Source: Acidimicrobiia bacterium UBA4744
Lineage (GTDB): Bacteria; Actinomycetota; Acidimicrobiia; Spongiisociales; UBA4744
Length of the DNA: 39,329 nt
Assembly (NCBI GenBank): GCA_002403855.1
Contig: DHIO01000042.1
Coordinates: forward strand, 139-39,467
Direction: 5' to 3'
Shown here: piece by piece, positions 17,068 to 23,934 of the stretch
Numbering within the stretch: the first letter of the stretch is position 1
Layout of the letters: each line of letters opens with the position of its first letter
Program-made: the position numbers and the translations under genes
Notes under the pieces: model-generated
Databases searched by the model: none
The model's input: only the letters and a program-made list of their open reading frames with translations
What the model was told of the DNA's origin: nothing

Positions 17068-18888
17068 CTAGACCCAATTTTCTCCCGTGCCGGCCAGGCC
17101 CATAGCGGCCTCGGCCGTTTCCAGTTCTTGCCCTCCCTGGAGAACGGGTGCAAACAAGTCCCCAGACCGTTGAAGACGATCCCAGATGGTGGCAACCGTG
17201 AAATGGTCGGGATGGACAGTTTCGATCTCATTCCACAGGATCGGTGCAGACACCGGCGCTCCCGGACGGGGCCGCACCGAGTAGACCGAAGCGATGGTCT
17301 TGCCGCCGACGTTCTGGTTGTGGTCGATGAATACCTTGCCGGCTCGCTTGGGTATGTCCCACTCCATGGTGATCTCATCCGGGTTGGCGGCCACCAGCAG
17401 TCGACCGAGCGACTCGACGAACTTCCGAACCCTTCCATACTGGTAGATGGGGTCGAGCGGCACGCAGATGTGGACCCCGGTTGCACCCGAGGTCTTCGGA
17501 AAGCCTCTGAGCCCCATCTGGTCGAGGGCGACCTTGATCAACTTGGCGACCTCGACCACCTGCTCCCAGGATGCGCCCTCAGCCGGATCAAGGTCGAAGA
17601 TTGCGAAGTCGGGTCGTTCAACGCTCCCCACCCGGGACAACCAGGGATGGATCTCGATACACCCCATGTTGGCGAGCCACATGAGTGACTCGGCGTTGCC
17701 GGCGGTAACGAAGTCGATGGCCCCTCCCCGGTGCCCCGAGTGGATGGGTGCCAGGGGCATCCAGTCGGGCTGGTGGCCGGGTGCCTGCTTCTCGTAGAAG
17801 AAGTCGCCTTCCGCCCCCTCGGGGAAACGGGCCATCACTATCGCCCGGTCGCGCAGATGCGGGACGAGTACGGGAGCGATGGAGGCGTAGTACTGGATCA
17901 GGTCGCCCTTGGTGTAGCCGTCTGGAAAGAAGGGTTTGTCGATATTGGACAGCCGCAGTGGGCGAGGTAGGCCGATCGGCCGAAAGTGGGATCCATCCGG
18001 AACCACCCGCAGCGGCTCGGGGAAATCGATGGCGCCCGAAGCCAGCAGGCGCCCTTCCGGCCGTTCGCCGGACCCGTTTGTCAGGGCTTCCCGAATCTCG
18101 GCCAGCATGGCGTTGTGGCTTTCCTGCTCCCTGGCCTCCGAGATGATCACCATTCGCATTCCGGCTTCCCGGGCGGCTTCGACCAGTGGTCCGATCCTGA
18201 TGGTGCCGGTTCCGTAAGGGATGTGCTTGATCTCGCCCTTCTCCCCGAAGAGGTTGTCGGTGAACTGAGCCTGCAAGGGGTCGATCATCCACCCCGGGAA
18301 GTTGCCGCGCAGGAACGCAAGGACGGACGCGAACGCATCCTTGGAGGTCAGAGCGCCGCCGCTGATGGCATGGAGGTGCGCCCAGTCGACGAGGGGCCGA
18401 ACAAATGGGAACTCGCTGGCGAGGAGGGCGATGTCCCCGAGGGTCCCGAAGGCGCTTTCCTTGCCGGCCGTTTCCAGTCCGAGGGCAACTCCCAGGTGAT
18501 GCACTTTGGGCGCCAGGTAGTCGAGGCGGGCCCGCACCAAATCGAGTAGTTCCCGTCCGCTTCTGCCGTGCTTGTTACCCAAGTGGGCGCAGATGATGCG
18601 AGCTCCGAGCGCCCTCCCCAGCTTCATGGTGTGCTCGAGAGCTGCCAGACACTGCTTGGCACGGTCCTCTTCTTCGACCGTCAGGATGGCGAAGTAGGGG
18701 GCGTGCACCGAAACCGCGATGTCCCGCTCCGCCGCCAGCTCGCCGAAGGATTCGCAACGGTCTTCTTTCCAAGGGAAGGCTTTGACGAACGGCAGTTCCA
18801 GGGCTTGGTGGCCCTGAGCGACCAGGTCGTCGAGAAAGGCCGCGTCATCTTCACCCTCCGGTAGGCGGGAGATGCCAAAGCGGATCAT
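17068..18888 (-). CDS. Fusion of an endonuclease IV-like TIM barrel and a LigD-type polymerase domain
   Basis: This 606-aa protein has two parts. Residues 1-270 are an AP-endonuclease-2 (endonuclease IV-like) TIM barrel with candidate metal ligands H62 (VSVHAPYF), H102 (CAHLGN), E139 (LGLETAGK), D168 and H171 (VDWAHLH), H222 (KHIPYGTG) and E251 (ISEA). The usual third-histidine and DxH positions look altered. Residues 305-595 are a LigD/PrimPol polymerase domain with LSNIDKPFFPDGYTKGD, FDLDP (D432, D434), TSGATGVH (H473) and KVFIDHNQN (D522), so all three catalytic carboxylates are present. LigD POL domains add ribonucleotides during bacterial end joining. Here the phosphoesterase and ligase modules are absent and a nuclease-like barrel replaces them. 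No Ku or ligase gene lies nearby. A role in gap-filling at abasic or damaged ends is inferred. Confidence 0.88.
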   Translation of the reverse strand: MIRFGISRLPEGEDDAAFLDDLVAQGHQALELPFVKAFPWKEDRCESFGELAAERDIAVSVHAPYFAILTVEEEDRAKQCLAALEHTMKLGRALGARIICAHLGNKHGRSGRELLDLVRARLDYLAPKVHHLGVALGLETAGKESAFGTLGDIALLASEFPFVRPLVDWAHLHAISGGALTSKDAFASVLAFLRGNFPGWMIDPLQAQFTDNLFGEKGEIKHIPYGTGTIRIGPLVEAAREAGMRMVIISEAREQESHNAMLAEIREALTNGSGERPEGRLLASGAIDFPEPLRVVPDGSHFRPIGLPRPLRLSNIDKPFFPDGYTKGDLIQYYASIAPVLVPHLRDRAIVMARFPEGAEGDFFYEKQAPGHQPDWMPLAPIHSGHRGGAIDFVTAGNAESLMWLANMGCIEIHPWLSRVGSVERPDFAIFDLDPAEGASWEQVVEVAKLIKVALDQMGLRGFPKTSGATGVHICVPLDPIYQYGRVRKFVESLGRLLVAANPDEITMEWDIPKRAGKVFIDHNQNVGGKTIASVYSVRPRPGAPVSAPILWNEIETVHPDHFTVATIWDRLQRSGDLFAPVLQGGQELETAEAAMGLAGTGENWV

Positions 18889-18925
18889 GGCCAGAGGTTA
18901 TCCGGTGGCCACTCCCAACGGGCTG

Positions 18926-18931
18926 TACGCT
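18926..18931 (+). promoter_or_regulatory. -10 box of a leaderless promoter
   Basis: TACGCT ends 8 nt before ATG 18940 with no Shine-Dalgarno sequence between. The spacing is the same as for the parA, gpsA and sulfurtransferase starts. Confidence 0.45.
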
Positions 18932-18939
18932 GGCGAACG

Positions 18940-19347
18940 ATGCGAACCCAGGCTACGTTCCGCTGGTCGTCCGAGGATCCCAACCCGGCCCGCGCCTTGA
19001 CCGGCGTCATCGCCGACGGACTGGCTGCGGCCGGGTTTGGATGCACCGATATCGAAGACCTCGACTTCGCATACGCCTTCCGCTCCCTGGTCGGCCGCCG
19101 CAACTTCTTCCTCATGGTCGGGGAGGTGGACGACGGGGTCCGTCAGTGGCTGGTCTCCACCAAGAGCGAGTTGGGTGTGTTCGCCTACCTGATGGGATCG
19201 CGAGACCACCAGGAATACGAAGTCTTGACCGGGGTGCTCCATGATCTGCTGGGCTCCCTGCCGGGACTCACCGATCTGCGGTGGTATTCGCTCGAGGACT
19301 ACAACGAACGCCCCGACACCGACTGGGCGGCAACGCCGGGGAGTTAG
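18940..19347 (+). CDS. Small protein of unknown function
   Basis: The 135-aa soluble protein was not recognised. It is acidic, begins MRTQATFRWSSEDPNPARAL, and has a central RNFFLMVGEVDD strand and YLMGSRDHQEYEVL helix, ending in a polar tail. It has no signal peptide, membrane helix or metal motif. It is transcribed divergently from the endonuclease/polymerase fusion with 51 bp between the start codons, so the two may share control. Coding is supported by a full-length open frame, a -10 box at leaderless spacing and codon use like its neighbours. Confidence 0.7.
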   Translation: MRTQATFRWSSEDPNPARALTGVIADGLAAAGFGCTDIEDLDFAYAFRSLVGRRNFFLMVGEVDDGVRQWLVSTKSELGVFAYLMGSRDHQEYEVLTGVLHDLLGSLPGLTDLRWYSLEDYNERPDTDWAATPGS

Positions 19348-19351
19348 AGGC

Positions 19352-19400
19352 GGCAAGCGGCAAGCGGCAAGCAACCTTGCCTTAGCTTGAAGCTTGAAGC
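19352..19400. terminator. Heptamer repeat with hairpin between convergent genes
   Basis: Three tandem GGCAAGC units (19352-19372). The last pairs with CTTGCC (19376-19381) around a CAAC loop. Two GCTTGAA units follow (19385-19398). It sits in the 72-bp gap between two convergent stops, so it is a plausible bidirectional terminator, although no U-tract is present. Confidence 0.45.
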
Positions 19401-19419
19401 GTGGAGCTCGAACCGGAAA

Positions 19420-20439
19420 CTACGTGTCTTCTCGCTCGTCCCGTAGCTGTCTGGTCATGAGATCCTTCATCACCTGACGAGGATCTTTGCCCTCGTACAG
19501 CGTCAGATAGACCTGTTCGGTGATCGGCATCTCAACCTCCAAGCGCCGGGCCAGGTCGCGAGCCGCCAATGTGGTCTTGACTCCTTCGGCGACCGTATTG
19601 GTCTCTGTAGTTATCTCTTCCAAGGTCCGGCCCTTGCCGATCTCGAGTCCCACCCGGCGGTTGCGCGACAGATCGCCGGTGCAGGTCAGTACCAGGTCGC
19701 CGATACCCGACAGGCCTGCGAAGGTCAGAGGATGACCTCCCTTGGCGACTCCCAGCCGGGCAAGTTCGGCCAGGCCGCGAGTGATGACTGCCGCCCGTGT
19801 GTTGAGCCCCGTTCCCAGCCCGTCGGCAATACCGGCGGCAATGGCCATGACGTTCTTCAATGCCCCGCCCATCTCCACACCCGTGAGATCGTCGGAAGAG
19901 TACGCACGGAATGTCTCACTCGAGAAGAGATCGCGAGCCCGCCAGGCTTTCTCCGGCACCCGGCTGGCCGCTACGACTGCGGTTGGAGTTCCCCGGGCCA
20001 CCTCATCGGCAAACGAAGGTCCGGAGAGTGCCACCAAGCCCTCGGCGACGGGACCGGGAGCAATGTCCGCGAACACCTCACTCGGTGTCAGGAGTGTTCC
20101 CACCTCCACTCCCTTGGACACCGACACGAGTAGTGACGCCCGGGACAAGACATCCGTCCTCGATTCGAAGACGGAACGGATGAACTGGGTGGGAACGGCG
20201 TTGACGATCACGTCGGCTTCGCCCAACGCACTGTTGAGGTCGGAGGTTGCCGTCAACGACGCCGGGAGCGGAACGTCGGCCAGGAACAGCGGATTCTCGT
20301 GAAGGTCGTTGATGCCCTCGACGACTTCCGGCTCTCTGGCCCACAACGCGGTTGGTACCCCTTGGCGGGACAGGAGAGCGGCCAGGGCGGTTCCCCAGGA
20401 CCCACCGCCTACCACCAGCGTGCCCGGTTGTTCGGTCAT
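19420..20439 (-). CDS. gpsA: NAD(P)-dependent glycerol-3-phosphate dehydrogenase
   Basis: The 339-aa cytoplasmic enzyme reduces dihydroxyacetone phosphate to sn-glycerol 3-phosphate, the backbone for phospholipids. The Rossmann motif GGGSWGTAL lies at residues 11-19, followed by NAVPTQFIR, VSVSKGVE, LSGPSFADEV, the catalytic-lysine region GGALKNVMAIAAG, GLSGIGDLVLTCTG and SRNRRVG. All GpsA signatures and the usual length are present. ATG 20439 was chosen over the upstream TTG 20448 because TAGATT (20453-20448) ends 8 nt before it, giving a leaderless start. The gene is monocistronic here and convergent with the 135-aa gene. Confidence 0.96.
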   Translation of the reverse strand: MTEQPGTLVVGGGSWGTALAALLSRQGVPTALWAREPEVVEGINDLHENPLFLADVPLPASLTATSDLNSALGEADVIVNAVPTQFIRSVFESRTDVLSRASLLVSVSKGVEVGTLLTPSEVFADIAPGPVAEGLVALSGPSFADEVARGTPTAVVAASRVPEKAWRARDLFSSETFRAYSSDDLTGVEMGGALKNVMAIAAGIADGLGTGLNTRAAVITRGLAELARLGVAKGGHPLTFAGLSGIGDLVLTCTGDLSRNRRVGLEIGKGRTLEEITTETNTVAEGVKTTLAARDLARRLEVEMPITEQVYLTLYEGKDPRQVMKDLMTRQLRDEREDT

Positions 20440-20477
20440 GCAGACCAAATCTACCGATCCGCAGCTACCGACGGCCT

Positions 20478-20506
20478 ATGACCATCGTCTCGACCAGCGC
20501 TACTCT
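20478..20506 (+). promoter_or_regulatory. tRNA-Lys promoter
   Basis: ATGACC (20478-20483), a 17-bp spacer and TACTCT (20501-20506) end 7 bp before the first tRNA base, a good fit to a housekeeping sigma promoter. Confidence 0.5.
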
Positions 20507-20513
20507 GCCGGTG

Positions 20514-20586
20514 GGGCCCGTAGCTCAGTTGGCAGAGCAGGGGACTTTTAATCCCAAGGTCGTGAGTTCGATTCTCACCGGGCCCA
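20514..20586 (+). tRNA. tRNA-Lys (anticodon TTT)
   Basis: A 73-nt cloverleaf. The acceptor stem GGGCCCG/CGGGCCC has discriminator A. The D arm is GCTC-AGTTGGCA-GAGC, the anticodon loop CTTTTAA (TTT at 20547-20549), and the T arm GTGAG-TTCGATT-CTCAC. The outer pair of the anticodon stem is a G/A mismatch. The 3' CCA is not encoded. Confidence 0.96.
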
Positions 20587-20621
20587 CAACGTCCAGGACT
20601 CGGCCGCCGTCCGTCCGGCTT

Positions 20622-20795
20622 TCACAGATGCTCGCGCAGGAACTCACGCGCCTCGGCCTCACGTTGAAACGTCCGGAACGGAATAACCAGGTTGTCGAGT
20701 AACGACGGGAAGGACCCCATCTTGGAGACAGATTGAGCGTCGGTCACTACCTCGGCAGCCGAGCAGCGGAATCTTTGTAATTCGTAACTGGCCTT
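20622..20795 (-). pseudogene. C-terminal remnant of a STAS-like protein
   Basis: A stop-to-stop frame of 57 codons without a proper start. It contains VSKMGSFPSLLDN, then PFRTFQREAEAREFL and a terminal REHL. This resembles the C-terminal end of small actinobacterial STAS-like proteins (a tail such as SRM-G-FF-LN-P-RLF-EAEALAWL). The upstream part of such a domain is missing: TAG interrupts the frame at 20796-20798. It is the main content of the 259-bp stretch between the tRNA and the next gene and is probably a decayed gene. Confidence 0.45.
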
Positions 20796-20844
20796 CTACC
20801 TGGGGCTTTCCGGAATGCCCAAGTCTTTGTAGTTCAGTTGTTAG

Positions 20845-20857
20845 TATGTCAGACATA
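20845..20857. promoter_or_regulatory. Inverted repeat TATGTC-A-GACATA over a start codon
   Basis: A perfect 13-bp palindrome overlaps the ATG of the small RHH gene and would suit autorepression. The half-site TATGTC also occurs in the repeats at 14395-14413. Upstream, TCTTTGTAATTC (20772) and TCTTTGTAGTTC (20824) form a near-perfect direct repeat. Confidence 0.4.
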
Positions 20858-21079
20858 GTGACGACGAACCAAACCGCCGACTACTTCAGGGAAATGGATC
20901 GCCGGACGCCCCGAATCAACTTCAGGCTGCCCAGCCCGGAACTGCGTCGGCAGCTCGAAGAAGCCGCCCTTGCAAAGAGCACGACGATCAGCGGATACAT
21001 CCGAGCCCTCGTGCTCGAAGCACTCCGGAAGGAACAAGAACTGAGGGAGCAAGGACAGGCGCCGACCTTCTTCGGTTAG
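20846..21079 (+). CDS. Small ribbon-helix-helix (CopG/Arc-type) regulator
   Basis: This 77-aa protein has an RHH fold. The beta strand is RINFRLPSPELRRQL, followed by helix A (EEAALAKSTTI) and helix B (SGYIRALVLEALRKEQEL). Such proteins are dimeric DNA-binding repressors, often antitoxins. The first 17 residues (to about ADYFREMDRR) lie before the RHH core, so a start at ATG 20894 is also possible. No toxin-like gene follows: the next 260 bp hold no intact gene. The palindrome at the start codon is a likely self-operator. Confidence 0.72.
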   Translation: MSDIVTTNQTADYFREMDRRTPRINFRLPSPELRRQLEEAALAKSTTISGYIRALVLEALRKEQELREQGQAPTFFG

Positions 21080-21207
21080 CGACCCAAGAAGGCCGAGAAG
21101 AGATCGCGCCGGCGTTCCAGACAATCCATCTCCGCGATCGAGAGCCCTTTCTGTGTCCGCCCGCGAAGACTGCAGGCGATGGCTTGCCGGATGTCGCGCG
21201 CCGGAAC
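21076..21207 (-). other. Short start-less frame, possible gene remnant
   Basis: A stop-bounded minus-strand frame of about 43 codons reads ARDIRQAIACSLRGRTQKGL, then MDCLERRRDLFSAFLGR and TAA. It is protein-like in composition but has no ATG or GTG apart from an internal ATG giving 17 residues. It overlaps the stop of the RHH gene. Together with the STAS-like remnant it suggests a decayed patch beside the tRNA. Otherwise nothing is seen between 21080 and 21317. Confidence 0.25.
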
Positions 21208-21317
21208 TCATCGCCGGGCTCGGCGACCGGCCGGCTCCGTCGGACTGCTCCCCGGTAGTGGTAGGCGCCTCGGTCCGCACGGCCTACGAAGCCGGCTCAC
21301 CCGCTCGAGCAGAGGCG

Positions 21318-21335
21318 TATTGTTTCCCTAGGGAA
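21318..21335 (+). promoter_or_regulatory. -10 box with overlapping 12-bp palindrome
   Basis: TATTGT (21318-21323) is followed directly by the perfect palindrome TTCCCTAGGGAA (21324-21335), 5 bp before ATG 21341. The palindrome would cover the transcription start, as expected for a repressor operator. Confidence 0.4.
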
Positions 21336-21340
21336 TCATC

Positions 21341-21562
21341 ATGCCGTGGCTCGAACTCACTGCAACGAAAGTCCAGTGCCCATGGAGTGGATCCATCGAC
21401 GTCGACGTCTGCATGTCGTGTCCGCGACTGCGCTCGCTCCGGCGGCGTGCAGGTCGTGATTTCGTGCGCTGCGCCTCACCAACCGACCGCATGGAGTCAT
21501 TCTTGATGTATCAAGAGAGCCCGGACCGCCTCGGCAGAATCATCAGGCATCGCGTTGCGTGA
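21341..21562 (+). CDS. Small four-cysteine protein, putative zinc-binding
   Basis: The 73-aa protein has C13-P, then C24-x-x-C27-P, then C44 (VQCPWSG, DVCMSCPRLRSL, DFVRC). This spacing recalls small actinobacterial proteins of unknown function with paired CP motifs and would fit one zinc or Fe-S site. It has no signal peptide. The palindromic site directly upstream suggests specific regulation. It ends 13 bp from the stop of the convergent exporter gene. Confidence 0.55.
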   Translation: MPWLELTATKVQCPWSGSIDVDVCMSCPRLRSLRRRAGRDFVRCASPTDRMESFLMYQESPDRLGRIIRHRVA

Positions 21563-21575
21563 GAGGCCCTCGGGG

Positions 21576-23702
21576 TCAACCCACCTGCGCAGGCTCGCGT
21601 ACTCCTTCACGCGGCAGCAAGGCAGGAATGATGACCAGAGCCGTCAACGATGCGGTCACCATTGAAACCCACATGATCATGGAGATGTGGGGGTGGACTC
21701 GGAAGGGCGACAACCAGAGGGCGGTCAGGGCGACGGCGATGCCGAGTGCGTTGGCGATGATCGGTCGCCCGGCCCGGTCGATGGCCCGCAACACGTAACC
21801 GTCCCCTTCCGATTGGGCGAAGTCGATGGCCGCCACGAAGTGGATGGCGTAGTCGATGCCTACCCCGATCACGATCGACGAGAGCACGGCAGTGACGATG
21901 TTGAGCTGGATTCCCGACGCCGCAATGAAACCCAGCAGCGTTGCACTGGTCAGCAGCAACGGCACCAGGCTCACCAGGGTTTGTCTGAGTTTGCGGTAGG
22001 CGAGTGCCAGCATCAGGGTCACCAAGGCGTAGGCGACCGCCAGCGATATGAACTGGGCCCGCAGCACCAACCGGGCTACTTCATCCCAGATGACCGGCAT
22101 GCCGGTCAAGATCCGGATCTCCTCCCTTTCTGCGGCGAAGTCCAACCAACTCTGAAGGTCTTCGGTCTCGAAGGGACCCGGCAACACCATAAAACGAAGC
22201 CCGTCGTCCGATGCCATCCGACCGACCGGCAACGGTGTTTCCCCGTTCAGTGCACCCACCAGTTGATCATCCGGAATGGCCCCCTGGAGATCGGCCAGGC
22301 TGAACACCGTCCGGATACCCGGTAACTGCTCGAACTCGCTCGAGAGTTTCGCCAACGGGGGAAGAGCGGCAAGGCCGTCCGCCGGATCGTAGGCGAATTC
22401 GCCGATCAGCGGTGTCGCCCCGCCGAACAGCTCGGCAGTCCTCGCAAATCCGACCCGAACCGGATCGTCGTCCTTGAAGTAGATCAGCTGATCCCCGTCC
22501 ACCTCGAGCCGCGGAATGAACACGGCGGTGAAGACGATCAAGACGCCGGCCAGCACCGCCGCCACCCACCGCCGCTTGGCCAGTTCCTTGACCGCCCCGG
22601 TGAGGCGCGGGCCGAGCAGCGCAGCATGGTGCTTCGGCTGGACTTCCATCCGGCTGAGTAGAGCGGGGAGCGAGAAAAACGAGATAACGCCGGCGAACCC
22701 GATACCGATGGCCGTGAAGGCCCCCAGTTGAGCGATCGGCTGCACATCGGTGAACACCAGCGACAAGAACCCGGCGGCCGTGCTGATCGTGGTGAGGATC
22801 ATCGGGATGCCGACCCGGCGGAGGGTTGAGGCCACCCGTTCCACTTCATCGGAAGTGCCCTCGACCTGCTCCTGGTAGTGGGTCACGAAGTGGAGACCGT
22901 CGGCTGATCCCATCACTATGACGAAGACCGGCACCAGGATGGTGACGATGTCCACTTCCCTACCCAGAGCGAAGATGAAGCCAAAAGTCCACACCGCCCC
23001 GAGCAGAGCGGGGATCACCGCGAATACGGTGAGCCTGCGGTCACCGACGTTTGCGTAGAACACGGCCAGCAAAAGGACCACGATCACCGGCGGGATCACC
23101 AGGAGAAACCAGCCGATCTTGTCGAGGATCGAGGCGAAGATGACCGGATTGCCTGAGAGGGTCAGTTCCAGCCCATCGGGCGGCGTCACCCGGTTTACGG
23201 CCCGGGCCGTCTCGAGGGAGTCGCCCTCCGGAACCACCATCATCAGCGTATGGCGGCCGTCGTCGCTGACCAGAAGACCGACCAAGGGGTTCTGGCCGAG
23301 GAACGTGGCGATCATCTGTTCGGGCACGAGAGCGATCTGCTCGGGGGTGAGGGGAGTCCCGGTGAGGGGGTTTACGTCGGGAACGATCGAGCCCACCTGC
23401 CCTACGCCCTCGACCGCCGCAAGTTGGTCCCGCAGTTCCGCCACGGCGACCAGAGTTTCCTTCTCGAGCAGGCTGCTGCCCTCGTCGGCCGACACCAGCA
23501 CGTTGACCGGATCGGCCGTCTCGTACTTGTCTTGGAGGGCGACCCAGGCTTCTCCCGTTTCGTTTCCTTCGGTGATGAACTCCGAAACGTCGGCGTTGAA
23601 GGACATCCGGAACAGCATCGCCAAGGAGAAGAGCGTCACGACGCCGGTAAGGCCCAGCACCCGCTTGGAGTGCTCCACGATGAGACGAGCGACACGGTCC
23701 AT
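21576..23702 (-). CDS. MMPL/RND-family transporter
   Basis: The 708-aa membrane protein has the two-fold RND/MMPL layout: one helix (about 13-32), an extracytoplasmic domain, five helices (about 215-365), a helix and second extracytoplasmic domain (about 385-560), then five more helices, 12 in total. Typical features are VFVIVMGSADGLHFVTHY at the centre of the first bundle and SSIVIGVGIDYAIHF in the second, carrying the Asp residues used for proton coupling. Relatives export lipids, hopanoids or other hydrophobic compounds to the envelope. The substrate here is unknown. An AAAGG Shine-Dalgarno sequence precedes ATG 23702. No membrane-fusion partner is adjacent. Confidence 0.9.
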   Translation of the reverse strand: MDRVARLIVEHSKRVLGLTGVVTLFSLAMLFRMSFNADVSEFITEGNETGEAWVALQDKYETADPVNVLVSADEGSSLLEKETLVAVAELRDQLAAVEGVGQVGSIVPDVNPLTGTPLTPEQIALVPEQMIATFLGQNPLVGLLVSDDGRHTLMMVVPEGDSLETARAVNRVTPPDGLELTLSGNPVIFASILDKIGWFLLVIPPVIVVLLLAVFYANVGDRRLTVFAVIPALLGAVWTFGFIFALGREVDIVTILVPVFVIVMGSADGLHFVTHYQEQVEGTSDEVERVASTLRRVGIPMILTTISTAAGFLSLVFTDVQPIAQLGAFTAIGIGFAGVISFFSLPALLSRMEVQPKHHAALLGPRLTGAVKELAKRRWVAAVLAGVLIVFTAVFIPRLEVDGDQLIYFKDDDPVRVGFARTAELFGGATPLIGEFAYDPADGLAALPPLAKLSSEFEQLPGIRTVFSLADLQGAIPDDQLVGALNGETPLPVGRMASDDGLRFMVLPGPFETEDLQSWLDFAAEREEIRILTGMPVIWDEVARLVLRAQFISLAVAYALVTLMLALAYRKLRQTLVSLVPLLLTSATLLGFIAASGIQLNIVTAVLSSIVIGVGIDYAIHFVAAIDFAQSEGDGYVLRAIDRAGRPIIANALGIAVALTALWLSPFRVHPHISMIMWVSMVTASLTALVIIPALLPREGVREPAQVG

Positions 23703-23934
23703 GACTGCCTTTCCGACGCCACCCTAGAGCGCGATCATGATCATCTGGGCGGTTCCCCTCGCCGGAACCAGAAACCCGCGCTATGCGTCGGGCGGATGGA
23801 ATAGGCAGCGTTATGCAGGAAATCCGCCCTCCGACCTAGGACAAATCCCACTCGGTAGCCGAGCCGCCCCGTTACTGTCCTGGTCCCGGGACCGGCGCTT
23901 CGACCTTGCGGTGGTCCGGCCAGGAGGGACAACC

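Noticed and set aside
17068..18888. Two genes accidentally joined
   Set aside because: The frame is continuous from 18888 to 17068 with a short linker (about residues 270-300) and no stop or ribosome site between the domains, so a genuine fusion is more likely.
20846..21079. Antitoxin of a toxin-antitoxin pair
   Set aside because: No toxin-like gene lies upstream or downstream; the neighbouring frames are remnants.
20849..21280. A 143-codon minus-strand frame over the small RHH gene
   Set aside because: Composition is shadow-like (Ser, Arg, Pro-rich) and it is fully antisense to the better supported RHH gene.
20587..21575. Integrated mobile element with attL and attR at tRNA-Lys
   Set aside because: No integrase, transposase or second copy of the tRNA 3' end was found in the window.
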